From Promerops cafer (taxonomy: Eukaryota > Chordata > Aves > Passeriformes > Nectariniidae): DNA of 64,000 nt. Every line of letters starts with the position of its first letter. Within the stretch, counting starts at the first letter, position 1. Where the stretch lies: positions 2,478,441 through 2,542,440 of the forward strand of contig VZSE01006608.1 in NCBI GenBank assembly GCA_013398275.1. The letters are read 5' to 3'. Below, in pieces: positions 1 through 12,400 of the stretch. The notes beneath the pieces were generated by a model. The model ran no database searches and had not been told where the DNA came from. It saw nothing but the letters and a program-made list of their open reading frames with translations. The position numbers were made by a program, and so were the translations under genes.

Positions 1-3000
1 TTCTGGAACAAATTTCCCTTAAGGTGCTGTTAGATACTGAATACAGGCAACCTTCCAAGGAAAGCATTATTTACCCATAGGAGTACAGCAATGGGCAACA
101 AAAATGCTACAACAGCAAAATAACCTCAACACCCCCCAGCCATTCCTAAACCTTGGCATGTCTTGGGGACTGTTCAGGTCCCACAGACTCCTGCTTCTGC
201 AAGGGCCAGGCTGCAGCAGGACCCTCAGTCATGTCAACTCCTGAGCTTCAGCAGGGGTCCCTCTCCCAGAGCCAGCCAGGCCTGTTTAATCAGTATTTCC
301 ATGTGCTCTCCAACCTGTTTCTTATCAAAGAATATTGTGCCCAAACCGGACAGAAACAGATCTTCAAGGACTTTGATAACTGCATTGTAAATTAAATATG
401 CCTGCAGAGCTGGCCAAATTCTGAGATTATCAATTCTGAAATATATTTTATCAGTAGCACACCTAATACCGTAGGTATTTATTATCTTATATGCAAGGTA
501 GGAAACACACTTTGTGTTCTGGCCTCTGGAAACCAAACGCCAGGAAGACTGGACAAAAGCAGATCTTTTCCATACAGTTGGCTTTGGGAGTAACTGTGAA
601 GGTAAGACAAAAAGAGGTATTCCCTCTCCTCCCAGGATGTAAGTGAATTCTCAAGTGCATATGCAAACACAGAACCTGAAAGAAGTTTCCAAGGACATCA
701 ATACTTCAGGAGCAAGGTGTGATGCCAAAAGCTGCAAGAGCACTGCCATGGAAGCAGGTCATCTCTAGGAATGAAAATGCCACCTCCCTGTCTCCCAGGG
801 CTGCACAGGTCCAAACAGGACAAATCACCTTTGCTTATGCAGTAGCTGAGCTTTCAGAGGTATGTTGTGTTTATGTGGAGCTTCACAGATGAGTGTGAGA
901 GGGAAGCCTGCCAACAACAAACCAAGAACTGAAACCACTGACACACACCAAAACCTGAGAGAGCAGAAGTACAGGTTCACATCAAGGGTGGAGATGTGGG
1001 AACAGTGGATTTTTGGCCTTATGGCTAACCATGAAAGGAGGATGAAAGGCAGAATGGTTAAAATAAGAGGGAAAAAGACCATTTATGGCAGGTCAAACCC
1101 AAGTATTTGCAGCTTCCCACCCAATACAGCTGTCACTGCACACCTCTAGCAAGGCCAAAAGGTGGGTGAAAGCTTGACCACCCTGGTACAAGGGCTTCAG
1201 GAGGCTGAAGCAGCTGAGGATAAAAACTGCTGCCTCAGACAGGATCACAGAGCTTGTACCTGTTGAGAGACTTGCAGTATTAGACACTATTTTTCAAGGA
1301 CTGATCAGTGGTGTTTGAAATGTATTACGTTTGTCTGGCACACGGGGGAAAAATATCCTCAAAAGTTTTAGCACAAATCAAGCCTGTATTAAAGTTACTG
1401 ATGTGCCAGTAGTTTGAAGCAGAGGCTTAAACAAGTCTAGGTACATGTTCAAGAAGAAATGAAACATAGAGCATTTTCAGGCATATAGGCATCTTAAGCA
1501 ATTTGTCTTCTCTACTTGGTATAAAGCACACATTTTCATTCTCCTCTCCTAACAAAACCAACAAATGTACTTCTCCTTCAACAAACAGTGTATTTTACGG
1601 TACATACTAAATCTTTTTATTTTTTTGACCTCCTGAGTAGACTATGAGGCTTTTATTTGAGTTTGATGTAAAGCATCTCCGGCTCTTTACTCAAGACACC
1701 TGCTTTTAATCTGGGAGTATTCTCAGAAGTTTTTTTATACTCTGCAAGAGAAGGCTGCAATCATGCAACTCAGATGTGATTACCAGTCTAAATCACTTAT
1801 GAGGCCAAACTTGCTTTGAAAGCCCATATCTATCATGTGGACTTCTGAACTGAATACAACTTGTGATTTAAAACAATGAAGCAAGTCAGGAAAAACCAAC
1901 TGTGACCAGGACACTCTGTCAACATTCCACATGCACAGAGCTCCTGAAGACACTGAGTACATGTCTAGATTATTGACTGCAATATAATAGAAAAATACCC
2001 AAAGGAGAATTAAAGGTACCATTAGCAGTCAAGTGATGATAACGTGGAGCTCAGAGAAGGCTCATTTATCTAATGAGAAGCAGTTCCCAATATAAACATG
2101 GTTAAGAGGTAATGATGAAAACTGAGGTTTGCATGCCAAAACCCACAAATACATCCAGAGAATTCCCAATATAAACTGGTATTTAATTAACCAAATTACC
2201 CAACCTAATGTTACAGCTGAACAAAGGTACTTTAGCATATTCGGGATACTCTAATACTGCTTTAGTTTACAAAAGTTGGTGGGTGGAAAGTGCTTTAAAG
2301 AAGAGACAGAAATGAAGCCAAATGTGATCAAATTTTCAGTTGAACAAACGTTTAAATACAACTGATTTAAAGCCCAAAAAGTTCTGACAAAAACTAGTTT
2401 AAATTTGTATACATGGAATTACCTAAACACTGGAGATTGCTTTTTCCTTCTTCCACTTTTCTCCCCTTCTATCTCCATTTGCTCAATCTTCTCTTTTTAA
2501 TTTCCCTTTCACTCCTCTGTTTGCAGTGAGAAAACAGCAAAGGGGAAAGTTGAAGACATTGATTTTACGAGAAGATGCAGGAACTTTTAAAAATGCTTTT
2601 CCACAGTTCTTCTTTCAGAGAAAATGATATTTAACTGAGACCAAGGAGATTATATAAATATATACATATATGTATGTATGTATGTATGTAACCATGACAG
2701 GCTTTTACTTCAAGGTTCTGCTAAAGCCAGGCATTAACACCCTTCTAGCGAGGAAATCACATCCAGCCTTTTAAGGCTACTTTCAAGAGATGCCATTTAA
2801 CTGGATGGCACTAGAATGTCTGGAGAGCAGCTCGTTTCCCTTCGAAGAGCCTGTGAACAAAAGATGCAATCCTGCAGGTCACTGTGTGCCTGCAGAGCTC
2901 CAAGGAAGAGCTGAGGAAAGCTGTGCAAACTTCAGCTGGACAAGAAACCCTGTTCTAGCAATAGCAATTCTATTATTTAATGCAAACAAGTTCCTTGGAT

Positions 3001-6000
3001 CTCTCTTTTACAGTCATTTGGTTTTCATACAACCAGAACCAGACAGTAAAAGACAGGTACAGACAGAGCGATGCTGAGGTCCAGCAGATGAGCAACTCAG
3101 CTATTTTGGGGCCCACTCACTACTTATTTCTGTCAGACAGCGCAGCAAAAGCAGCACAGGCACTGCCACTAACACAGTCAGTATCTTCAGAGCCATACTG
3201 TAAGGCAAACCCTCCAAGCAGAGGAAGGGGCACCAGGCTCAGTGGCACAGTGTGCTTCTGGACCTGCACATGTGATGCTGTACATGGGAATGTCAGAGCC
3301 CTGCAGAGAAATGTAAGGTGACCCTGAGAGAGCCATCATGGGGAGCAGACAAACATCAAGATGGTTCAGACTGTAAGGGAAAGGGCATAAACAGTGTCAG
3401 GTGCTGAAGGCCAGAAGAGAAGAGGCAATTTTGATCCAGCCTGAAGGAGGATGGTCCTACTTTCAACTAGAGGAAATTTCACAAATACTTCTTCTCTCCT
3501 TCCTCTGAATTTTATCCTTGGGTAATTTAGAGTATGTTAATGATGTCTGTAATCCCTTTTTGACAGCACCTCCCTTTCTGTTCACATCCAATAAACAATA
3601 ACATCCCCAAAAAGAAGAAACAGATGTACAATCTAAAATACTTGTAAAGTTTCTACTGCGAACACATGAGTTTAACTTGGCCAGACACTGACAGAAGCAT
3701 AGCTGTGCTACTGCAGCACTCTGATCTTGACCCATCCCCAACACCATAATAGCTTTCACATATAACAGAGAGCCTATGAAGCACCAAGGCAGGACAAATT
3801 TCTTTCTTCTCTGTGTTACTGGGGCACTAGCCATGACCAGGGTAAACCATACTGCTCTTATGACAATTCTCATCTTCTCAGATCTGCTGTTTCAACCATG
3901 GGAACAGAAAGCAGGCAGATCTCCACCGTTAATGTTCCTGTTTAGTGCCACTTCAGCAGGCACAGGTGACTAACTCAGATAACAGCTGTGAAATGCTGAC
4001 CCCAGAAGAGTCAGCAATAAAAAAATGCAAGAGCCACCATTAGTCTTTCTCAGAATAGAACAAGAATAGCCATGAAGTTTTATAATTTTATTTATCTCAG
4101 TGAAGTTCTCTTAAAACATATTACAATATAATATTAACAGAGGCAAGTGTCTAAACAGTATTTTTAAAACAAGGTAATATTTCAAAGTAGAAAATTTCAT
4201 AAAAAGCACCACTAGAAAATAGTACAGTTTTCACAGTGTACTGCAATCTGCAGAGACCACAGAACAGAGGAATAGCCATAATATTAAAGCAGACTTCACA
4301 TATTTTGCCCAGTTTTGACTTGACAGAAAACATAAAAAATTTGCATAAGTAATAAATATATTCAGGTAAAAGCTTCCAACTTGTGAAATGTTTCCCAATA
4401 CAAATCAATGCAGGTTTTGTAAGCCAAATCTTTTTTCTTTTGTATGAGCAGCACTATACAACCTAAATCATTTTCCTCCTGTAATGGTCAAGTTTTCTAT
4501 AACAACTAGTTGTCCATTATCTTCATAACACAGTGAAATAATGTATTAACTTAAACTCATTCCATACAGGTAGATTCTACCAGCCTCATACTTACTCTGT
4601 TACTTTGTGAATCCTTCCTTTGGAAACACTCTCTGGCAGAAAAGATTGAAGAGCCTGTCTCCAGCTATTTTAACCATATTTATGAATGTGGTATCAAAAG
4701 ATGCAAAATAAAAGTTTTTAAATGAATTCCGTACTTCATAGGATTATATTGTACTATTAATAAAAAATGGAAAAAAATAGTAATAAAAAAGATCTAAATT
4801 TGTAGATATAATTAATAAAATACCTGTTAATAAAACATGCAATTTATTACAGCAAATGGGGTAAGTGCCATAAGATTAGCATTGATTTTGTATCAATTCC
4901 TCTTGAACTTCATCTTATTCAGGATCATAGTGCACCACTTAATGTTGCATGGTATGAGGCAATATATTTAATTTTCATAGATGCAAAGGCTATATACTAC
5001 ACCATTAATTAGGCTATCATAAATCTATACTGATTCCAACATACTCACTCAAATTTCTGTTGCTATAACCAAGGTCAGTGAGTGCCCTAAACGACAGATC
5101 CAGGCTTTTCTTTTTTCGAAAGGGAGAGATTCAAAAGAGGCTCAATGATCAGCCTTTTCTTGCTTGAAATAAGGCTAATCTTGCTGTAAATTGCAATTAA
5201 TAATACATATTGGATAAGGCTTTTTTTTCTGAGTGCCTTATCACAGATGGCATGAATGAAACATTATTAGATGCATTATCACTTCCAGATGGATGCAAAC
5301 TACTGTGCTTCTGCCACTGTGCATCTAAAAACTTACTCTGAATTTAAGAGAAATTATGGGCACTCCCCACAGAATCCTCCAAAAGTTTTATTACACTGAA
5401 GAATTTATACCCTGGAACTTCTCTCAGTTGTAATAATGTTCACTTGTACCTTCCTTGTAGCTTCTGTATCCTTTAATAATGGTGCATTTAAATGCAAGTA
5501 CCACCAGCACACATAATACAGGATTGTAGCACCATTCCCTTCCCTGTTTAACTCCACTAATCTCACAATCTCACTCAAATGAAGCATACTCACTCATACA
5601 AATCATGCCATTTAGATTTGCTATATGCCACATATAGACAAATGTTTATTATATTCAAGTAACATCTGCACTTTGCTAAAGATGTACCGGATTATTTCTA
5701 ACACCAGATTCTGATCTCTGCTACACAGGTTTAAATCTAGAATGAGTCTTAAGCTGTCATTCTGGGGAATGACAGCCTTCAACAGAACTACAAAGCACAA
5801 ACCTGCAAAGGATAATAAGGGGTTCTGTTTGTGAGAAAGTACCTTCCTTAACTTCTTCTAGAACAAAAACATAAGCCTATAATTCCTACCTTTCTCTAAC
5901 ATTGTCTCTCCCTCAACTCTTACCATAAAAACACCCAGGTGTGCTCTCTGCAGAGCTTCTCCAACATCACATGAACCCTTCTAAAGAAAGCAGAATGGGT

Positions 6001-7550
6001 ACGTCAGAAGAACTTTAACCCCTGTGCCATTTCACCTTTGTTCAGTCTCAGTAGACTCCAAGAGTGAAGTTCTCAGAAAAACTGCTCTGCTCCCAGGTAA
6101 TGCAGCTCTTCTGTACACAACAGACACACATGCTTTTCACTCCAGAAGTCCTTCTCTACCACTACAAAACGTGCTCTGTAATAACAGTATTGTGCAAATG
6201 TTGAACACCTTCAATAGTAGTTTTAGTTCATTCTTCCTCATCACCTTTCAAGAATGAACAAGACCCTGGCTACACACAGGCACTAAGATCTCTGTCACTG
6301 ACAGACTTTGGGGACACCAGGATTACTGGTTTGTGTACTTATGCTGGCTGCAACACAATGCCCAGTGAGGTGTCCTCTGACAGACTGCTTCGATTTCGCA
6401 GCTGAAAGCAAGAAAAACTACGGTTCTCTATTTGGAGAGGGAGAGCAGTTTGCAGAAAGCCTGAATCCTTGAGCATATTCTTGAAGAAAAAATGATGGAA
6501 AGATAACTTCAGAAGTTAAGGACACAGCTATAGTGTCACAAGTTAAAACAATGACCAGATAGAAGTCTTGCACTTGGGTTCATTCTATTACAGAAAATTA
6601 TAGGAGGCCATTATATAGCAAAAACAGTGTAACAAACTCCAAAATAGATTAAAACACAGCAAGGTACATATATTTTAGATTTACATACTCAGGCAGACAC
6701 ATTAAAGTTATACTGTGCATAATATTTCTTTTCAGTAGGGTTAATTTAAGGCAGTCTGCAAGTGCATTGTTAGTGTCTCTCTTCTATAGTTACATCTGCG
6801 ACACAATCATCTATCCTTTTGTAGGAATGTTGAAAGAAAGCTGGAAAGAGATGTGACAAGGCACGTCATTTACTCCTTACAAAAGAAATGAGAAAGAGTG
6901 AAAAAGCATTTGTAGAGGAGAAATAAAAAAATGGGATAAAACAGTCTATATAGTTTAGAAAAAGAAATAATTAGTTTGACGGAAGTGTTGGAAGAAGATA
7001 AAAATTGGTGTCAATGAATACACCATTTTGTTGAATTAAAGGACTGATTTGAAAAAAAAAAAAAAAAAGCCTTTTAAATGTAAATACCTGTTTGGCAAAA
7101 TAAATAATTTGTGAATAATGGGTTTTCTTGATCAGAAGACTATTTTGCTGTTTAAAAGAAATGGAATAAAAATTTGCTTAATTTTCAGCAGTCTAATTTT
7201 CATTATTTTAATACTTGTTTCTTTTTGCCAATATACTCCTTCTTGTTAGAACAGACTTCCTTCCTTCTCATTCTGCAACTTTTTACTGGCAAAACTAAAA
7301 ACAGAGAAAAGCCTTCCTAAATTACTTAAATGCAGATTACTTCTAAATGAAATTAGAGCAGTCCTTAGTTCCACTGTTTTTGTTGTAAAAACAATATTCT
7401 ATTTTTGACCCAGTCCCTTTCCACAATATTAAGAATGTATACTCCAGTGTTGCCACATTATCACCTATCTGAGGCATGTTCTCTCCATTTATGGAAAGCA
7501 CAACATTTTGTAAGATGTAGACAAATTAGCCCCAAAGTATATTTAGTCTT
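1..7550. other. Intergenic sequence, no supported gene
   Basis: AT-rich single-copy-looking DNA downstream of the minus-strand gene. Small open frames are scattered on both strands, none longer than about 140 codons, and none shows a recognisable domain or coherent splice sites. A short TATG microsatellite lies near 2670 and an A-tract at 7051-7067. No interspersed repeat was recognised with confidence. Confidence 0.6.
2670..2690. repeat. (TATG)n microsatellite
   Basis: Five uninterrupted copies of the tetramer, preceded by an AT-rich TATA/CATA run. Confidence 0.9.
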
Positions 7551-7556
7551 TTTATT
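7551..7556 (-). terminator. Candidate polyadenylation signal of the multidomain gene
   Basis: The minus strand reads AATAAA here, about 400 bases beyond the stop codon. It would give a short 3' UTR. Other A/T-rich hexamers occur farther downstream, so the choice is tentative. Confidence 0.35.
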
Positions 7557-7956
7557 AGCCTGTTGCATGAAAAAAATGAAAACAGGTTTCAATTATTTGG
7601 CTGTGCTGCTTTCAGTTATGGTACTAAATGCTAGTTACCCTCAGCTGCAATTTTTTGGTGGTCCAGAAATAAACAATTTTAAGAGACTGCTTTACTAAAA
7701 TAAGAGAGTTAGATCTGAATTCCACGTTCCCCTGTCTGAAGATGGTAACAGAATTAAAATCTTGACTGAAAGCTCTTGTTTTCTTTAAATAGTGATCATT
7801 CAGTTAAGATTATATTTAAATATCCCTAAAATTGAGAGCATTTTGTGGGATGATCTGCTCAAGTCAACACAGTATAGCGTCAAGTACGTATAGAATCAGA
7901 GTAGAATTCAAATACAATTGAAACCCCAATTCCATGCTAACTTCACTGCACAGAAA

Positions 7957-9476
7957 TTAAGATGAAATCCACAAAATAGATATACTGGTTCCATGTTCAT
8001 GAGTGATCTGATTGATCCTTCCACGCACACAGTCGAGAGAAACTGATATCAATGTTCCATTATGTACTTCAAAAGATGCACGGAGGGACACACTGGTCCA
8101 TATGCTTCCCTCTGGCATCTGACCTCCAATCTGCTGAGCAACTGCTGTGGGTTGCATGTGATCCATGGTCAACTGATTGAGAGTCACTTTGAGCACATTG
8201 CATGAATGGATTAGCTTTAAGTTAAATGCAATGCTGGCAACTCCCTTTTCAGTAAAAATAAAATACTTCTGAGCAAGCTGTCCAGAAGAAACCAGCTGTA
8301 TCTGTTTCTCATTGGATGAGACCTGGGTGAAATCCAGTAGTTTGTTTCTCACCGCTCCAGTAGGCAGACCTGTAACAGATACTGTGGCTGACACGGCACT
8401 AGAAACCGCTGAAGGGATCCAGATGAGGCTAAACATACTAATTCCAGAACTATCTCCAAAATACCGAACGTTACACTGTGCAGGAGAAAGTATCTCAAAG
8501 CTAACCAGATCTCCAGCACCAACCTTTGTGGCCCCAGAAGCAGATATCGATGTGTCTCTGTAATTTACCCCAGATTTAAATACATTCATTAATTCTCTGT
8601 TGGTACCATTCCTATTGATATAAGAAACTAAGGAGAAGCCTTCCCGGACACAAGTATGACCCATGGAATACAATGCTTGATGAAACACAAATTTGACAAC
8701 ACCAGTTTCAGTGAACTTTATAGCTCTACCATCATGAGATAAACTGAGCATATAAGGGTCAGAAACATAAATTATTTTAAAGGTAGGTCGATAGTTGGTT
8801 TGGTAATGCATCGCTGTTGACATCTGTGCACTGAGTGCCACAGCACCTGTGTCGTGGGACAACCAAAACAAACTCAGCGGGGTATTAAGATCATAAATAT
8901 TTAAGTCTTTGCTTTGATTGCAGAATTGATTAGGGCTCCTCAAATACACAGAAAGAGTTTGGCTGGGCTCCACTTCAGCAGCACTGCTTAAACTAGTGCT
9001 CTGGAAATACTTTCCTTCTGGCTGCTCGATCCGAACACCACTCAGTTCATAGTCTTCCTCGCTGCCATTAAGCTTTAAGGAAAGCTGCAAAAAGTTCCTG
9101 CAGTTATGCTTTACTGCAAAATTTAGGTCAGTCCACAACAGACCATGTTGCCTGAATACCAGGCTGCTCTCTTCAGTGGACAGGATATCACAGGGAAGCT
9201 TTCCCTTTATCTTCAAGTTCAATCCAGAGTAGACCTGAGACATGCCAGACTTTACAGAGGGTAGAATGATGTTTGCAGCCCAAGACTCTGAGAGCTTGTT
9301 TTCACTGGCTGCTGAACAAACCGTGTCACTGACAGTGGAACAAGGCACAGCCACCATGCCATCTTCACACTTCAAACACGCTTGGCATTCCTGCATTTCC
9401 TTATTAAAGAAATACTCCTCTCCACACATTCCCAAAGCTGCATCTTTCTCAGCAATTCCAAGGCATCGGAAACCAC
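7957..9476 (-). CDS. Large last exon: end of EGF module, second TNFR-like module and three C1q/TNF-like repeats
   Basis: The acceptor GAACAG|GTGG joins the split Gly codon from the EGF exon. About 505 further codons follow to TAA at 7959-7957. The exon opens with GGFRCLGIAEKD to end the EGF module, then a TNFR-like stretch (CQACLKCEDGMVAVPC, TVSDTVC). The remaining 440 or so residues form three repeats, each ending in the same signature: SLFWLS (Trp codon 8865-8863), SLIWIP (8421-8419) and SILWIS (7971-7969). The Trp positions are 148 and 150 codons apart. Each repeat also has one inner Cys (KHNCRNF, GHTCVRE, IHSCNVL) and one Cys shortly before the signature (QFCNQS, AQCNVR, LDCVRG). Repeat length and the aromatic C-terminal strand suggest a C1q/TNF-type jelly roll; this is inference. 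N-glycosylation sequons include NGSE, NQSK, NGTN and NGTL. A single large 3' exon holding the globular part is common in C1q-family genes. Confidence 0.9.
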
Positions 9477-12400
9477 CTGTTCACAGGAAATGGACTATTT
9501 TTATTGCCATAACTTTAAAATACTAAAAATAAGAACTCTACAGCTCCACATGTATCTTTGATATATATCTAATCATAACGGAGAAAACAGAAGACATTTA
9601 TGATGTTAGATCACTTTATGGTATTAAAGGAACCTTGACAGATTACAGAGGAAATATTAGGCATAACTCACCTTGTCCAAGCCAAGCACAATGATTTGGA
9701 GTGAAAAAGAAGCTACATAGGGGCAATTCTAACCAAAACCTGTAATGTATCAGATACAATTATATTGTTCCAAAGATAGTCTCTTCCTTCTCTGACATAA
9801 AAAGCATAGTGACTGGTACACCAGGCAGCTCCTTTCAACTAATGGAGAGCTCCCCTACACAGAGAGAGATGTGCACTGCCTGCCCAGCCATGCTACAGGC
9901 TAGCCCTGCTGTCGCTGTGATTGCTAAAGGAGTGCTCTGCAACCCACGGGACAAGGACCCCTGGCATGCACTCCATATACAGTTTTTAAAAAAACTGCAA
10001 GAGACAAATAGGAAAGCCAAAACTGTAAACAGCAGGCTTAAAATTATTACGCAGCAGCCCATGCATTTAAAAAGTGGAAAACCACTGCCCTAAGACACAG
10101 GACACCAGTGGTTGTGATCAAGCTAAAGCAAAACACTGCTGCAAACAGTGAGGAGAATATACATGTGCTGTTTGAAATTACTTTGTTTGACATAAAGCAA
10201 TTTTGTGCTGTTAGATAGTACACCAGTGGATCAAAGAATGCACACCAAAAAAGCAGGTTTTAAAACCAGCCTGTAATTTTCTGTGTCAATTTTCCAAGAG
10301 CACCACCAGCTGCCAGTGCTTCCACCTGGAGCAACCAGAACCCAAAACCTTTGTACGTGGAGATTTCAGGATTTGAATCGACACACAAGATCTGAGGCAT
10401 GCTAAAGAACCACTTGCAGTTTGTGCCTCAAAACTTAATCACTAATGCACTCATTTATGCTTTTTTTACCACCATGATCAAAACTCAATAATCATCTTTC
10501 TAGCAGATCTTCTTAAATATCCTTTAGTATCTAGATCTTACGTCATACACCTGCACTATTGCTTAGGTGGAAACTTCCTGTACCTGGGCTGAGATTTGCT
10601 CTAAGACTGGGACTACAAGCATTTGCATGGATGCCAACAATGGATTCTCCATTGCTAGCCAAGGGTGGGGCTGGCTATGCCAACTGCTGATGTAGACAGA
10701 AAAGCTGACCACACTTGCTGCAAACTGCAAGTACACATGAACTTGGCCCACAGGGGAGGTCAGAATGTTGGCTAGAATTCACTTCTGATACTACATTATT
10801 CAGCAGAGAACACCAGACACTGTGTTAATTTATACAGGCTTCATATATTCACCCTCATATCACTTTGTCTATTTACACTTCATTCACTTCAGTGATGATT
10901 CTCCACCAACACCGATATGTAGGACTGTACAATTCATGATGTGAGAATATTCCTTCTAAGATCAGGTATCATTTTATCAAGAGTTCACTGCAGAACAGTA
11001 AGATTTTTTCCATCTGAAAAAAAGTCAAGAGAAACTTAACACTTTTTTCCTCTCTAAAAGTGTCTCATTTTTTTATGAGAAACAAAAGCCAAATAAATAA
11101 GATTACATTTTTTCAACTAAAAACATTCTAGAGGGAGTGTAGAAAAAAATCCCAATCTTTCCCTTTGAAATCAGTTTTAAGCATACGTATTTGCTCACAT
11201 GACATTTCTTAACCACTTCTACTTCTCACATCAGTAGCTCCACCATCACTGAGAAATACTGAGAAATACACATACAGCTGGTTCACATGGCAGAGAAAAT
11301 TTTCAGTGGTGCCTAGGAACACCTTTTATGCCATTCATTTCTTTAAAATATTTTAGTATTTACAAATATCATGTTTCACAAATACTTGTGATGGCCATAT
11401 GCACTAATTTGCTGTCTAGTCTTTTATTGGTTAGATCTGCAGCAGGTGTTCCCCCTGTGTGTACTTCAAGTAGGTGATTTCAAAGCAGCCCACAGACTGC
11501 TTCTTACTGTGGCCACAGTGGTAAAGAGCAGCACCCTACCCGTTGCCCAGAAGAGGTCAAGCAGCAAATGATAGCCAAACATCAGAAAACCAGCACAGCA
11601 GCATGCTGGTCTTTATCACTTTACAACCTCTGCCACCTCTTCCCAGCTCCTTGCTCTGAGCATGGCTGCACCTGGATTCACAGTGAACAGCCCAGCTGTG
11701 CTCAACCTGGCTTTGTGAAATTGAGTCTTTCTGCAGCACACTCCCCAGCCCCTGCCACTCACAGAGGCCAGGTAGCTGCAAAGCAATTACAGTAAGCTAT
11801 GCATGTATTCTGCTGCTACTACTCACAGCTGCCTGATGCAAAGGTTACATCAGGGCAGATTAAGTATGGGAATCCTTCTCTTTTTAAATCCTCTATGTCA
11901 AATTTGGATCATCACATATCAATATGATTCATTACAAATCAGGACTATCTGTCAAGGTTTTCATCCCACAGTAAGTTCTACAGTAAGTCCTCTTTATTTT
12001 GCATGGCATTCCAGGGAGAGTGCCTTTGGTTGATTCTCTTTGTTGGATAAACAATCTGACTGCTCTTCCATGGTTGTCTAAGAAGGAAATGATGCACCAA
12101 ACCCTATTTTCACTGATTACATACCCCTAACTGTTATTGAACCTTAATGACTAGCCTTTAATCAAATAAATCAACAATTCTCATCCCACATAGAAGTGAG
12201 AAAAAGCAGCAGGGGAAGAAGGTATGATGTAGAGGAAAGTGGAAGAGTGAAGAAAGAGGCTCCTAGTTACATGATTCTTTACTGTTATATTTGCTCTGTC
12301 TCCCCTCACACTGCACATTGAACATGAGTTGCTACAGATGCAACAACCTTTGCGTGCAGCTTGAGAAACCACATTCAACATCTGGAACCCATATGTCACA

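Noticed and set aside
3463..3873. 136-codon minus-strand open frame
   Set aside because: No recognisable motif, no splice context, and composition like the surrounding non-coding DNA.
1..7550. Possible GAD2 exons expected from mammalian gene order
   Set aside because: I looked for the conserved C-terminal coding pattern and found no matching open stretch.
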